Notes: a model not told the origin generated them from the sequence alone. A stretch of DNA of 64,000 bases from Minwuia sp. (GCA_029210175.1 JARGPL010000003.1:235621-299620), one strand, 5' to 3'. Positions 47,239 through 56,349 are shown, counted from the stretch's first letter. Translations and numbers: made by a program.

Positions 47239-47631
47239 TCAGTCTTCGGCTGGCTCGCAGAGCACCGCGTAGGGCGCATCAAGCCGCTTCCCATTGTAGA
47301 AAAGCGCGCCGGTCTGCCGATCGACCGTCACCTGCCCGACGTCGATCCCGGCATCGCCGAGGAAAGGCGGTGTATCCGCCCCCAGGACATCGGCCAGCGG
47401 GATGCGCAGGTCGATGCCGATCTCGGCAGGCAGGGTGATGCCGCCTGATGACGGCAGGTCGGCGGCTGCCACTGCATCGCCGTTCACATCCACCCCAGGC
47501 TGATAGGCAACATCGGCGGCTGGCTTGTGAACGGGCACCAGACGACAGACTTCGTCCGGATCCCGTTCCGCAGCGGCGAGCAGCAGGGGCGACAGCATCA
47601 GGACAGACATGACGACGAGGGGATTGCGCAT
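47239..47631 (-). CDS. Hypothetical secreted protein
   Basis: A 130-residue protein I cannot assign. It has a signal peptide (MRNPLVVMSVLMLSPLLLAAA) and a mature part with VCRLVPVHKPAADVAYQPGV, IDLRIPLADVLGADTP and a C-terminal YAVLCEPAED, so two cysteines lie near the ends and could form a disulfide. It is convergent with the TlpA-type thioredoxin gene and divergent from the 2-hydroxyacid dehydrogenase gene. Its codon pattern is like that of its neighbours. Confidence 0.75.
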   Translation of the reverse strand: MRNPLVVMSVLMLSPLLLAAAERDPDEVCRLVPVHKPAADVAYQPGVDVNGDAVAAADLPSSGGITLPAEIGIDLRIPLADVLGADTPPFLGDAGIDVGQVTVDRQTGALFYNGKRLDAPYAVLCEPAED

Positions 47632-47690
47632 GGGGCCATTGTGGCGACGATAGCTTGAGATTTCGTTGCACGCCGAAGGGGAGAAACGGC

Positions 47691-48725
47691 ATGGCCCGTA
47701 TCGTCTATCTGGATGCCTTTCCGGCAGACAACGCCCTGCCGATTCTGGCAGCAAGACCTGAGCATGAGGTGGTGCGCATCGACCGGCTTGCGCCGCTGGT
47801 GGAGAATTTCGCCACCCTGGCCACGGCGCATGTGTTCCAGTGCGTGCCCGCGCGCGATGAAGTGCCCGAACGCCTGCGCGTCGATACGGCATTCCTGGAC
47901 CAGACCCCTGAACTGCTGGTGATTTCATCAGGCGGTTCGGGCGTCGATACGTTCGACCTGGACGCCTGCACGCAGGCCGGTGTGCTGGTGGTCAATCAGG
48001 CGGGCGGCAATGCGGAGGCGGTGGCGGAGCATGCGCTGGGCATGATGCTGATGCTGATGAAACGGGTGCCGGAGGCGGATCGCGCCCTGCGCCGCGGCTG
48101 GACCGGCGCACGCACGGAGTTTCGCGGTGCCGACCTGCTGGGCAAGACCGTCGGCATCATCGGCCTCGGACACATCGGGCGGCGGCTGGCCAGCATCTGT
48201 CGCCACGCCTTCGACTGTCAGGTGCTGGCCTATGACCCCTATCTGGATGCCGCCGAGATCACCCGCCGCGATGCGGAGAAGACCGACCTGTTCGACCTGC
48301 TGAACCGCTCAGACGTGGTCAGTATCCATTGTCCGTTGAGCAGCGAGACCCGGCGCATGTTCGATGCCGAAACCATTGCCGCCATGAAACCCGGCGCGCG
48401 GCTGGTCGCAACGGCGCGTGGCTTCATTCACGATGAGGACGCGCTGTATCAGGCGCTGGTGTCGGGGCATCTGGCCGGTGCCGGGCTTGACGTCTGGGAC
48501 GCCGAACCGCCCACTGCCGATCATCCGCTGCTGTCCCTGGATAACGTGATCACCAGCCCGCACACCGCCGGTGTGTCCCGCGACAGCCGCGAGCGCATGG
48601 CCAGCTATGCCGCCACCCAGATCATCGAGATCCTGGATGGCAAGCAGCCGGTTCGCCCGGTGAATACGGATGTTCTGCCCACATGGACCCAGCGGATGCA
48701 GGTGTTTCTGAACGGAAAGACCTGA
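47691..48725 (+). CDS. D-isomer-specific 2-hydroxyacid dehydrogenase
   Basis: A 344-residue NAD-dependent D-2-hydroxyacid dehydrogenase. The NAD loop is VGIIGLGHIGRRLASI near residue 157; the catalytic Arg lies in LVATARGFIH, the Glu in AGLDVWDAEPP and the His in TSPHTAGVS. PheA-like or phosphoglycerate dehydrogenase-like substrates cannot be separated by eye; no ACT domain is present, so it is not a long-form SerA. ATG 47691 has GGGGAGAAAC upstream. Confidence 0.9.
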   Translation: MARIVYLDAFPADNALPILAARPEHEVVRIDRLAPLVENFATLATAHVFQCVPARDEVPERLRVDTAFLDQTPELLVISSGGSGVDTFDLDACTQAGVLVVNQAGGNAEAVAEHALGMMLMLMKRVPEADRALRRGWTGARTEFRGADLLGKTVGIIGLGHIGRRLASICRHAFDCQVLAYDPYLDAAEITRRDAEKTDLFDLLNRSDVVSIHCPLSSETRRMFDAETIAAMKPGARLVATARGFIHDEDALYQALVSGHLAGAGLDVWDAEPPTADHPLLSLDNVITSPHTAGVSRDSRERMASYAATQIIEILDGKQPVRPVNTDVLPTWTQRMQVFLNGKT

Positions 48726-48778
48726 GGCGCAGGCCCGGCGCCCACGCTCCTGTGAGATGGCCTGGCGCTGCAAGGTGT

Positions 48779-48815
48779 GGATGCCGGATCGGCGCTGCGC
48801 CTGTCCGGCATGACA
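48779..48815. repeat. Palindromic intergenic repeat
   Basis: ATGCCGGAT at 48781-48789 is complemented by GTCCGGCAT at 48803-48811 (one mismatch) around a GC-rich loop that itself contains GGCGC/GCGCC. It follows the 2-hydroxyacid dehydrogenase gene by about 55 bp and may end its transcript. A GCCCATT/GCCCGGTGC repeat patch follows at 48846-48880. Confidence 0.55.
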
Positions 48816-48888
48816 GATGGGGGCGTGACAACTGGGAACTGCGGCCATTGCCCGGTGCCCATTGCCCATTGCCCGGTGCGCCCGAACG

Positions 48889-48918
48889 AAAAACGGCGCC
48901 GCTGCTGCGACGCCGTTT
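48889..48918 (-). terminator. Rho-independent terminator of rpsD
   Basis: On the minus strand AAACGGCG and CGCCGTTT form an eight-pair stem around a 12-base loop, followed by TT and a CG-containing end; with the stem Ts this gives a run of five. It lies about 33 bp downstream of the rpsD stop, the usual place for its terminator. Confidence 0.8.
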
Positions 48919-48951
48919 CCGAATTCGTTGGTGGAAGCCCGAAGGCCCTGA

Positions 48952-49572
48952 TCAGCGCGAGTAATACTCGATGACCAGGTTCGGTTCCATCTGTACCGGG
49001 TACGGCACGTCGGCCAGCTTCGGAATGCGGATGAACTCGCCACGCAGCTTTTCATGGTCGACGTTGATGTAATCGGGCACTTCGCGTTCGACTGAATCGA
49101 TCGCTTCCAGCACCAGACCCATCTCGCGGGATTTCTCACGCACCTCGATCACGTCCCCTTCCTTGCAGCGGAAGCTCGGGATGTTGACGCGGCGGCCATT
49201 GACCTTCACGTGACCGTGGTTGACGAACTGGCGCGCGGCAAAGACCGTCGGCACCAGCTTCATGCGATAGACCACGGCGTCCAGACGGGATTCCAGCAAA
49301 CCGATCAGGTTCTCGGAGGTGTCGCCACGACGGCGCACGGCCTCACCGTAGATACGGCGGAACTGCTTTTCGGTGATGCTGCCGTAATAGCCTTTCAGCT
49401 TCTGCTTCGCCCGCAGATGCAGGCCGAAGTCGGAAACCTTCTTGCGCTTGCCGGTCTGACCATGCTGACCAGGACCGTAATCGCGCCGGTTCACCGGGCT
49501 TTTCGGGCGACCCCAGAGGTTTTCACCCATACGGCGGTCAATCTTGTACTTCGAACTAATCCGCTTTGACAT
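48952..49572 (-). CDS. rpsD: 30S ribosomal protein S4
   Basis: A 206-residue S4, including [20 protein letters not shown] at the N-terminus, the RNA-binding S4 domain with [21 protein letters not shown] near residue 94, and [21 protein letters not shown]. It is a primary 16S rRNA-binding protein and a known autogenous regulator in other bacteria. It stands alone, away from the alpha operon, with a structured leader just upstream and a terminator downstream. Confidence 0.99.
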   Translation of the reverse strand: MSKRISSKYKIDRRMGENLWGRPKSPVNRRDYGPGQHGQTGKRKKVSDFGLHLRAKQKLKGYYGSITEKQFRRIYGEAVRRRGDTSENLIGLLESRLDAVVYRMKLVPTVFAARQFVNHGHVKVNGRRVNIPSFRCKEGDVIEVREKSREMGLVLEAIDSVEREVPDYINVDHEKLRGEFIRIPKLADVPYPVQMEPNLVIEYYSR

Positions 49573-49579
49573 CAGCTAT

Positions 49580-49645
49580 CCGGTGCCTGTTCTGTTATTG
49601 TCTGTCCCAATGAACCTCGAACCGGACATCACAGCCCGGCACCGG
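49580..49645 (-). promoter_or_regulatory. Structured rpsD leader, candidate S4 autoregulatory element
   Basis: In the mRNA sense, CCGGTGCC (49645-49638) pairs perfectly with GGCACCGG (49587-49580), which ends seven bases before the rpsD ATG. Inside, TGTCC (49628-49624) pairs with GGACA (49607-49603). The nested stems place the ribosome-binding region within or next to the closing helix, so folding should block initiation. This fits S4 feedback control, but no named Rfam leader was recognised. Confidence 0.5.
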
Positions 49646-49766
49646 TCAAACAGGATAACGCCGCCGAATGTGTACTCCGACCGCGGAGCCGGACGTATAG
49701 GGTCGCTCCGTAACCCTGTCAACGCCTGAATCCGTCAACCACAGCCGCACCTGCTGTTGTCAGGCA

Positions 49767-50570
49767 TCAACCTTGCGCAGCAGGCATGGGCAGGTTCAGG
49801 GCGTCCATCAGATCACGCAGTTCCTGGCGCGCGGCAAGATGGGACATGGTGACGTCGACACCTGACCCGTCGGCCATCACATCCAGCAACGTCAGACCAT
49901 CCAGAAACAGTTCCCGGTAGATCACGCGCTCCGTCATGCCGGGCACGACGCGATAGCCGATCCGCTCTGCCAGTTGGTTCAGCACCTCCCCGACCCGGCG
50001 CTTGTTGCGGGCATCCAGATGCGACAGCCGGTTGCGCAGGACCACCCAGTCGATGGAGCCGCGATCGCGCAGCATCCGCCGCTTGCGCTCTTCCCAGACC
50101 ATCTCCGCATAGCGGCTGGGCTTGCGGATGGCGAAGCTTTCCGGTTCCACATCCGCCAGATTGTCCAGGTCGATGAAGCTGTCGTTCAGCGGCGTGATCA
50201 GGGTATCGGCAAAATTGTGCCCCAGACGGCTCAAGGGGTGGTCATGCCCGGGGCAGTCGATGACGACGAAATCATTGAACGGTGCCAGACGGCCAAGCAC
50301 CTGGCGGAAGGTCTCGGCGTCCTTGTCTGCATCACCGCTGGCGGCCACGACCTCATGCGCCGGCCAGGTCAGCGCAAGTCCCTTGCGACTGCTCGTGGCC
50401 TTGCGGTTCTCGACGTAGCGGGTCAGCGTCCCCTGCCGCGCATCCAGATCCACGGACCCGACCCGGCACCCCTGATGCAAGAGGGAGACGATGATATGCA
50501 TGGCGGTGGTGGACTTGCCCGTCCCGCCCTTCTCATTGCCGATGACAATTGCATGTGCGCTGGACGCCAT
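49767..50570 (-). CDS. mipZ: Division-plane positioning ATPase MipZ
   Basis: A 267-residue ParA-superfamily ATPase. The deviant Walker A motif is VIGNEKGGTGKST near residue 10, followed by VDLDARQGTLTRYVENR, and NDSFIDLDNLADVEP near 150. The C-terminal half has MVWEERKRRMLRDRGSIDWVVLRNRLS and RVIYRELFLDGLTLLD, which match MipZ and not chromosomal ParA. MipZ forms a bipolar gradient and inhibits FtsZ away from midcell; it is restricted to alphaproteobacteria. It is a single gene between rpsD and recR. Confidence 0.95.
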   Translation of the reverse strand: MASSAHAIVIGNEKGGTGKSTTAMHIIVSLLHQGCRVGSVDLDARQGTLTRYVENRKATSSRKGLALTWPAHEVVAASGDADKDAETFRQVLGRLAPFNDFVVIDCPGHDHPLSRLGHNFADTLITPLNDSFIDLDNLADVEPESFAIRKPSRYAEMVWEERKRRMLRDRGSIDWVVLRNRLSHLDARNKRRVGEVLNQLAERIGYRVVPGMTERVIYRELFLDGLTLLDVMADGSGVDVTMSHLAARQELRDLMDALNLPMPAAQG

Positions 50571-50613
50571 GAATGCTCCGTAGTCGTTGAATCAGCACGA
50601 ATGCAGATATGTT

Positions 50614-51207
50614 TCAGATGGGCTTGCGGCTGGACAGGGCGGTCAGCAGGGTTCCGTCATCCAGGTAATCGAGTTCGCCCCCCACCGGCAGTCCCCGCGC
50701 CAGGCGGGTGATGCTGACGCCACAGTCCGCCAGCCGATCCGTCAGATAATGCGCCGTGGTCTGCCCGTCCACCGTGGCGTTCGTGGCCAGGATGACCTCG
50801 CCCACTTCAGGCCCGGCCGCGCGAACCATCAGGGGTTCCAGGTTCAGGTCATCAGGAGTGACGCCGTCCAGGGCCGACAGCACACCGCCGAGGACATGAT
50901 ATTGCCCGCGAAACGCATTGGCACGCTCCAGCGCCCAGAGGTCGCCGACGGTTTCCACGACACATATCGTGCGACGGTCGCGCCGCACGTCGGCACAGAT
51001 GACACAGGGATCAGAGGTATCGATGTTGCCGCAGGTACTGCAGATGCGCACCGCCGCCGCCGTCGCAGCCAGCGCCTCGGCCAGCGGTCCCATCACCGAT
51101 TCGCGCCGCTGGATCATGTGCAACGCCGCCCGGCGCGCTGAACGCGGGCCCAGTCCGGGCAGCTTCGACAGCAGCCGGATCAGCCGTTCGACGTCAGTAC
51201 CGACCAT
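50614..51207 (-). CDS. recR: Recombination protein RecR
   Basis: A 197-residue RecR with helix-hairpin-helix [16 protein letters not shown] near residue 16, the zinc finger [18 protein letters not shown] near 56-73 and a Toprim domain starting [15 protein letters not shown]. It loads RecA with RecFO at gaps. It is downstream of ybaB and dnaX in the classic dnaX-ybaB-recR order. Confidence 0.98.
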   Translation of the reverse strand: MVGTDVERLIRLLSKLPGLGPRSARRAALHMIQRRESVMGPLAEALAATAAAVRICSTCGNIDTSDPCVICADVRRDRRTICVVETVGDLWALERANAFRGQYHVLGGVLSALDGVTPDDLNLEPLMVRAAGPEVGEVILATNATVDGQTTAHYLTDRLADCGVSITRLARGLPVGGELDYLDDGTLLTALSSRKPI

Positions 51208-51228
51208 GGTTCATTCGCTGTCGTGCCA

Positions 51229-51552
51229 TCAGAACGGCAGCTTCATGCCCGGCGGCAGTTCCAGACCACCGGTCAGTGCACTCATCTTTTCCTGGGTCGC
51301 AGCTTCCGCCTTGGTGCGGGCGTCGTTATGCGCGGCGGTGATCAGGTCTTCCAGCATCTCGGTGTCTGCCGGATCGACCAGCGACGGGTCGATCTTCAGG
51401 CCCCGCATACGACCCTTGGCGTTCAGGGTGACCCGGACCATGCCGGCGGCGGATTCACCCTCCACCTCCAGGTCTTCCAGCTCCGCCTGGGCCTTTTCCA
51501 TGTTTTCCTGCATGGCCTTGGCCTGCTTCATCAGATTGCCGAGATTCTTCAT
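51229..51552 (-). CDS. YbaB/EbfC-family nucleoid-associated protein
   Basis: A 107-residue protein with the family start MKNLGNLMKQAKAMQENMEK, a core with GMVRVTLNAKGRMRGLKIDP and the C-terminal GGLELPPGMKLPF. The dimer binds DNA as a 'tweezer' and is thought to affect gene expression or nucleoid structure. ATG overlaps the dnaX stop by 4 bp; recR follows 21 bp downstream. Confidence 0.97.
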   Translation of the reverse strand: MKNLGNLMKQAKAMQENMEKAQAELEDLEVEGESAAGMVRVTLNAKGRMRGLKIDPSLVDPADTEMLEDLITAAHNDARTKAEAATQEKMSALTGGLELPPGMKLPF

Positions 51553-53384
51553 GATTCCTCGCTCTCATCGTCGGGCGCATCCCCCACCGGTTCTCCCGAT
51601 TCGGGCGCCATGATCGGTTTGATACCCAGCAACTTCGCTTCGGGGAAGACCTCCAGTACCGCACGCACCATTGGGTCATCCAGTTGCCGGGCTGCGTCCT
51701 CGGTCTTGGCCTGTTCGTCCTGATCGTGCAGCGTGGATTCGGATGCTTCACTGGATGTCAAAGCAGTCCATTGCGCGCCAAATTCCTTCCGCATCACGCG
51801 TGTCAGCCGCGTCAGCATGTCGGGCTGCGCCTTGTCGGTCAGCGCAACTTCCAGCCTGTCGGGGCGATAGCTGACCAGCCGGACATTGTGGGTCAGTTCG
51901 CCCGCCAGATTGATCTCGCCCTTGTTCATCACATACTGGATGAGACTCCTGAAATCCGCGGGGCCGGCGGCTGGCGGTGACGCTGCGGCCACGGCGGGCA
52001 CAGGCGGTTCGGCGGGCACGGTTTCCGGCGCCGCTTCAGGCATGGCATCAGGCCCGGGGTCAGGCGCAATCTCGGGCAAGGGCACCGAACGGGCCTGACT
52101 GGCGCCACCACCTGCCCGGAACGCCACCACGGACGCGCCGGAGGCACCACCGGACGGGGCATTGCCGGGTGCAGCAGCTGCCGGCGTCGGTGCCGAAGCC
52201 GTCTGGCGGCCTTGTGCCGCCTTGCCCCCACCAGCCTGCAGCCGTTTCAGCAGATCAGCCGGGTCCGGCAGGTCGGTGGCATAGGCCAGCCGGATGAGGG
52301 TCATCTCTGCCGCTGCCATCGGCGCCGGGGCAATGCGGCATTCCTCGATCCCCTTCAGCAGCAGCGACCAGGCCCGGCTGAGCACCGGCATCGGCAGTGC
52401 CGCCGACAGGGCAGCACCCTTTTCCCGTTCCGGTCCTGATCGGGCTTCGGGGGGTTCATGCCCAGGGGCCAGCCGTTCGGCGGACAGCCAGTGCGTGATC
52501 TCCAGCATGTCCTGCAGCACGATCTGCGCCTCGGCACCGGCATCATGCAGTTCACGCAGCAACAGCAGGGCGTCAGCCGCCTTGCCACCCATCACGGCCT
52601 CGTAAAGATCCAGCACGCGCATGCGGTCGGCCAGGCCAAGCATGTCGCGGACCAGCGCGGTATCGGCTGTTCCGGCCCCCTGGGCAATTGCCTGATCCAG
52701 CAGGGACAGGGAATCGCGGACCGAGCCCTCTGCCGCGCGGGCGATCAGTTGCAGCGCCCCGGGGTCAACCTCCGCCTGTTCCTGCGCGGCGATGGCGGAC
52801 AGATGCGCGATCAGCTTGTCGGCAGGCACCCGGCGCAGGTCAAAACGCTGACAGCGCGACAGCACCGTGACCGGCACCTTGCGGATTTCGGTCGTGGCGA
52901 AGATGAAGATGACGTGGGCAGGCGGCTCTTCCAGCGTCTTCAGCAGCGCGTTGAAGGAATTCGACGACAGCATGTGCACTTCGTCGATGATATAGACCTT
53001 GGTGCGGGCCTGGACCGGCAGATAGGGCACGCCATCCAGCAGTTCCCGCATCTGCTCCACCTTGGTGCGGGACGCGGCGTCCAGTTCCTGCACGTCGATA
53101 TGGCGACCGTCGACAATGGCGCGGCAATCCTCACAGGTGCCGCAGGGGCTCATCGTCGGCCCATCGGCATTGCGGCAGTTCAGGGCCTTGGCGATGATGC
53201 GCGCGGTCGTGGTCTTGCCCACCCCGCGCACGCCGGTCAGCATGTAGCCGTGATGCAGCCGGTTGCGCGCGATTGCATTGCCCAGGGTGCGCACCAGCGC
53301 TTCCTGACCGATCAGCTCATCAAATGTCTGGGGACGATATTTCCGGGCGAGGACCTGGTAGGGTACAGCGTTCGTGCCGCTCAT
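51549..53384 (-). CDS. dnaX: DNA polymerase III subunit gamma/tau
   Basis: About 611 residues: AAA+ clamp-loader domain with Walker A GVRGVGKTTTARI near residue 46, four zinc cysteines (CGTCEDC and neighbours), Walker B KVYIIDEVHML, sensor motif TTEIRKVPVTVLSRCQRFDL, and a C-terminal tau-like region after a low-complexity Ala/Pro/Gly linker (about 390-480). No clear A-run frameshift site was seen, so only a tau-length product is evident. ATG 53384 is used; the longer frame begins with unlike residues. Confidence 0.96.
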   Translation of the reverse strand: MSGTNAVPYQVLARKYRPQTFDELIGQEALVRTLGNAIARNRLHHGYMLTGVRGVGKTTTARIIAKALNCRNADGPTMSPCGTCEDCRAIVDGRHIDVQELDAASRTKVEQMRELLDGVPYLPVQARTKVYIIDEVHMLSSNSFNALLKTLEEPPAHVIFIFATTEIRKVPVTVLSRCQRFDLRRVPADKLIAHLSAIAAQEQAEVDPGALQLIARAAEGSVRDSLSLLDQAIAQGAGTADTALVRDMLGLADRMRVLDLYEAVMGGKAADALLLLRELHDAGAEAQIVLQDMLEITHWLSAERLAPGHEPPEARSGPEREKGAALSAALPMPVLSRAWSLLLKGIEECRIAPAPMAAAEMTLIRLAYATDLPDPADLLKRLQAGGGKAAQGRQTASAPTPAAAAPGNAPSGGASGASVVAFRAGGGASQARSVPLPEIAPDPGPDAMPEAAPETVPAEPPVPAVAAASPPAAGPADFRSLIQYVMNKGEINLAGELTHNVRLVSYRPDRLEVALTDKAQPDMLTRLTRVMRKEFGAQWTALTSSEASESTLHDQDEQAKTEDAARQLDDPMVRAVLEVFPEAKLLGIKPIMAPESGEPVGDAPDDESEES

Positions 53385-53456
53385 GTCCCGCGCCCCTCGA
53401 ATTACCTGAATTCCGGCATCAGCAACAAGCACCGAATGCCTGCCAATAGGCGTGAA

Positions 53457-53558
53457 GGAGGAGGCTGCCAGCGACCCGCGCCGAATTCGTTACGGCTGCT
53501 TCCTTCCGGATCTGACCGGGTTGGCGAGTGGCACGTCCACCGACAACCTCCCACGCGC
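53457..53558 (-). ncRNA. ffs: Bacterial small SRP RNA (4.5S RNA)
   Basis: On the minus strand, GGTCAGATCCGGAAGGAAGC matches the universally conserved tetraloop and asymmetric-loop core of the SRP RNA Domain IV. The flanking sequences GGGAGGTTGTCGG near the 5' end and GGCAGCCTCC near the 3' end pair to close the hairpin. The length of about 100 nt and the position just upstream of dnaX are usual in proteobacteria. The ends are approximate to about five bases. Confidence 0.88.
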
Positions 53559-53588
53559 CTTATGCCGTGTTTGCCCCATGGAACGCAA
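53559..53588 (-). promoter_or_regulatory. Candidate sigma70-type promoter for ffs
   Basis: On the minus strand TTGCGT (53588-53583) and CATAAG (53564-53559) are 18 bases apart, and the RNA would begin about seven bases later, close to the inferred 5' end of the SRP RNA. Both hexamers are imperfect, so this is a reading by pattern and position. Confidence 0.4.
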
Positions 53589-53685
53589 GAGGGTGCTATG
53601 ATGACCGGGCGCGGCGGCGAGCAGGGTCGCCCGAAAGCGTGTAACGGCAACAATTCCTTAACCCTGAAAACCTAGGATACGGCGC

Positions 53686-53940
53686 ATGAGACCGATATAT
53701 AAGACCAGCGCCCGCGCGGGCTCCCATTACGTACCGAAGGTCAAGGTCGACGCCCTGTTGCTGATGACCGACGGCACGGAAATCGAAGGCAGTGTGTTCA
53801 TCCGCGCAACGGAACGCGTGCTGGACCTGCTCAACGGCCCTGGTGACTTCTTTCCCGTGCTCTGCAATCGGACAGGCGAGATCACGATCGTCAACAAGAA
53901 GGCGATCAACAACCTGAAACCGATGGACAGCAAGGACTGA
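53686..53940 (+). CDS. Small conserved-type hypothetical protein
   Basis: An 84-residue soluble protein without signal or membrane segment. It has a beta-rich pattern KVDALLLMTDGTEIEGSVFI, then RVLDLLNGPGDFFPVLCNRT and GEITIVNKKAINNLKPMD. It resembles small single-domain proteins of alphaproteobacteria with a TDGxxxxGxxFI motif, but I cannot name the function. It is transcribed alone, divergently from ffs. Confidence 0.75.
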   Translation: MRPIYKTSARAGSHYVPKVKVDALLLMTDGTEIEGSVFIRATERVLDLLNGPGDFFPVLCNRTGEITIVNKKAINNLKPMDSKD

Positions 53941-54031
53941 TCAGCAGCAGATCGGGGCAGGCACGACAGGCGCGCATGGTCTGAACGTCATGCCGCACGG
54001 TGCGCCCTTGATGGACCACCCGGCCAACGCC

Positions 54032-55033
54032 TCAGCGTGCGGCTTCGTCCGCCGCGATCTGGTTCTTTGCCGCTGTCCGCTGCTCCGCCGCAGCGCGCTG
54101 TTCGCGGTACAGGATGAACATGCCGCTGCCCATGATCACGAAGGCACCGATCAGCATCCCGATCCCCGGAACTTCACCAAAGAAGATCGCACCAGCGATG
54201 ATGGACCAGAGCAGTTCGGTGTAGACAAACGGCGCGATCATCGATGCTTCCGTCTGCTCGAACGCCTTGATCATCAGGAAGTGACCGGTTCCGCCCACGA
54301 TCCCCATGCCGGCAAACATCAGCCAGTGGATCGGTTCCGGGTTCTGCCAGATGAACGGCAGCGGAATGGTGGCCACGACCGCGCCGACGATCGCTGTATA
54401 GAACAGCGAATTGAGCGGCGGCGCAGCGCCCCGGATCAGCCGGGTCATGATCATGAACGTGGCGTAGCAGGACGCCATGGCGAGCGGCAGCAGCGACCAG
54501 GCGCTGAAGCTCGCCTGATCCGGCCGCAGGATCGCGATGACGCCGACAAAGCCAATGGCGACCGCCAGCAGCCGTCGCGGCCCGACCTTTTCCTTCAGGA
54601 TCAGGATCGAGAGCACGGTGACCATCAGCGGGGCGACATAGCCAATCGCCGAAACCTCGGCCATCGGCATGATGCTGAGGGACGTGAACCCGAACACAGT
54701 GGCGGCAAAGACCACCACCGAGCGCGTGATCTGCAGCCCGAGGCGCTTTGTCTTGAACAGGCTCGCAATGCGCCGCGGGAAGATCATCAGGATCAGCAGC
54801 ACATGGAAGAAATAGCGCCCCCAGACCACCTGTTCGATCGGGTAGATCCCGGCCAGCGTCTTGGCCAGCGTGCCCATGCCCACGAACAGCAGCAGCGCCA
54901 GGCAATAGAGCCCGACACCGCGAATGGGACCTTCGACGGTCAAGGGCTCAACCAATCTGTCCAGCCGACCCAGCGGTCGGGCAAGGGGGCGGTCAGTCGC
55001 TTCCTGTTGCACTGCATCAATCATGTCCAGCAT
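54032..55033 (-). CDS. EamA/DMT-family transporter
   Basis: About 333 residues with ten predicted hydrophobic helices in two EamA repeats, the first from about residue 40 (GLYCLALLLFVGMGTLAKTL). The second repeat includes FMIKAFEQTEA-type sequence and LLWSIIAGAIFFGEVPG. Members export metabolites such as amino acids or their derivatives. The C-terminal tail is Ala/Glu-rich and cytoplasmic. ATG 55033 is chosen over a longer frame to 55096, which is rich in Cys/Gly and unlike the family; ATG 55024 is also possible. Confidence 0.85.
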   Translation of the reverse strand: MLDMIDAVQQEATDRPLARPLGRLDRLVEPLTVEGPIRGVGLYCLALLLFVGMGTLAKTLAGIYPIEQVVWGRYFFHVLLILMIFPRRIASLFKTKRLGLQITRSVVVFAATVFGFTSLSIMPMAEVSAIGYVAPLMVTVLSILILKEKVGPRRLLAVAIGFVGVIAILRPDQASFSAWSLLPLAMASCYATFMIMTRLIRGAAPPLNSLFYTAIVGAVVATIPLPFIWQNPEPIHWLMFAGMGIVGGTGHFLMIKAFEQTEASMIAPFVYTELLWSIIAGAIFFGEVPGIGMLIGAFVIMGSGMFILYREQRAAAEQRTAAKNQIAADEAAR

Positions 55034-55135
55034 ATTGGGTTTCGGTTCGCAACCGCACAAACGGCAAGAATACCCAAAGCCATGCGAAAAATGCATGACA
55101 AGTAAAATAACCTTGTTAAGGCAAATGGTTAAAAA

Positions 55136-56284
55136 TCAGGCGTCGGCGCGCATCGGCCGTGGTTCGCCGAAGAGGTATCCCTGCGCCAAAGTCAGATCAT
55201 CCTCAACAAGCTCCAGCACCTGTTCCTCATTCTCCACCTTCGCGGCGATCAGAACCATACCCTTGGCGCGCAGCTTTTCCACCAGAACCGGCAGCGGTCT
55301 GTCCGGTCGGGCCAGATCCTTCAGGGCATGCGCATCGACCTTGGCAAAGGCCACGCCCCGGCTGGCAAGGCCCATCAGGTCGATGTCACCACGGTCGATA
55401 TTGTCCACCGACAGCCGGAACCCGATCCGTTTCAGGCTGTCCAGATGCTCCGCCACAGTCGCTGTCGCCTGCAGCAGGCGCTCCGCCTCCACCTCGAAGA
55501 CCAGACGCCCGGCCAGGTCACGATTGGCCACGAGGAATTCCAGGAACTGCTCGAAGAAGGCCTCATCTTCCAGCGTGGCCATCGAGAGATTGCAGAAGAA
55601 GCCGAATCCCGCATCCTCGTTACGCCGCCGCTTCAGTGCCTGAACACAGCGAAACAGCGACAGGTTGTCGATGGTGTCCGTCAACCCTGCCTGTTCCGCC
55701 ACCGGCATGTACTGGTGCGGGGCAATCACGCGGTTCTCGCTGTCGCGCAACCGGGTCAGGCATTCATGGAATGCGACACGGCGCTGCGGCAGCTGGACCA
55801 CCGGCTGCAGGTAGAGGTCGATGCGGTTGTCCTTCAGCGCCGCCAGCACGGCCTCGATCAATGGCTGGCCTTCCAGTTCCATCGGCCTGCCGTCCACCGG
55901 ACCGGCAGCGCCCCTTCCGGCGGTGGGCATGTGGCCCGATGCGATGCGGGCCAGCTGCGACCGGACCAGACGCATTTCCGTGACCAGTTCGTCCTGATCG
56001 CGGTGCTGACGCAACACGTCCAGTTCCGCCGTCAGTTCGGCAATGGCCTCGGCCTGGCCTTCCCGGGCGGCGCGTTCCGCATCCAGACTGCGCAGCAACA
56101 GCCGCCGTTCCAGCCGACGTGCAGCGCCTTCACCTGACATGACCCCCAGCGCAAGCACCAGCAGGCCCGTGAACGTGGCATCGGAGACAGATGTTTCAGG
56201 CACGAAACGGAACGTGGCAACACCAATGGCAGCCGCGACCAGCAGACTGGCCAGATGAAACAGGGTGAGCGCCGTAAATGGCAT
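55136..56284 (-). CDS. Membrane-anchored degenerate EAL-domain protein, TipF-like
   Basis: About 382 residues: two hydrophobic N-terminal helices (about 5-50), a coiled coil (about 55-120) and a C-terminal EAL domain (about 145-375). The signature site reads FHECLTRL instead of ExLxR with EAL; the N and K of NLS and KVD are present, but DDFG is replaced by DNID and the usual AEGVE reads AAKVEN, losing a catalytic Glu. Phosphodiesterase activity is therefore unlikely and c-di-GMP binding is possible. The membrane-coiled-coil-EAL layout matches Caulobacter TipF, which places the flagellum. ATG 56284 is preferred over GTG 56293 for ribosome-site spacing. Confidence 0.85.
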   Translation of the reverse strand: MPFTALTLFHLASLLVAAAIGVATFRFVPETSVSDATFTGLLVLALGVMSGEGAARRLERRLLLRSLDAERAAREGQAEAIAELTAELDVLRQHRDQDELVTEMRLVRSQLARIASGHMPTAGRGAAGPVDGRPMELEGQPLIEAVLAALKDNRIDLYLQPVVQLPQRRVAFHECLTRLRDSENRVIAPHQYMPVAEQAGLTDTIDNLSLFRCVQALKRRRNEDAGFGFFCNLSMATLEDEAFFEQFLEFLVANRDLAGRLVFEVEAERLLQATATVAEHLDSLKRIGFRLSVDNIDRGDIDLMGLASRGVAFAKVDAHALKDLARPDRPLPVLVEKLRAKGMVLIAAKVENEEQVLELVEDDLTLAQGYLFGEPRPMRADA

Positions 56285-56349
56285 CCGATCCACAACCTTC
56301 CGGGATTCGTATAGAATGACAGTCAGTGATAGCGGGATTGGGTTACGTC

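Noticed and set aside
49600..49650. tRNA-like GGTTCGAGG sequence in the rpsD leader
   Set aside because: There is no acceptor stem, anticodon arm or full cloverleaf around it; it forms the loop of the leader hairpin.
51549..53384. Programmed frameshift in dnaX producing a gamma form
   Set aside because: No A-rich slippery run with a downstream hairpin was found near the expected place.
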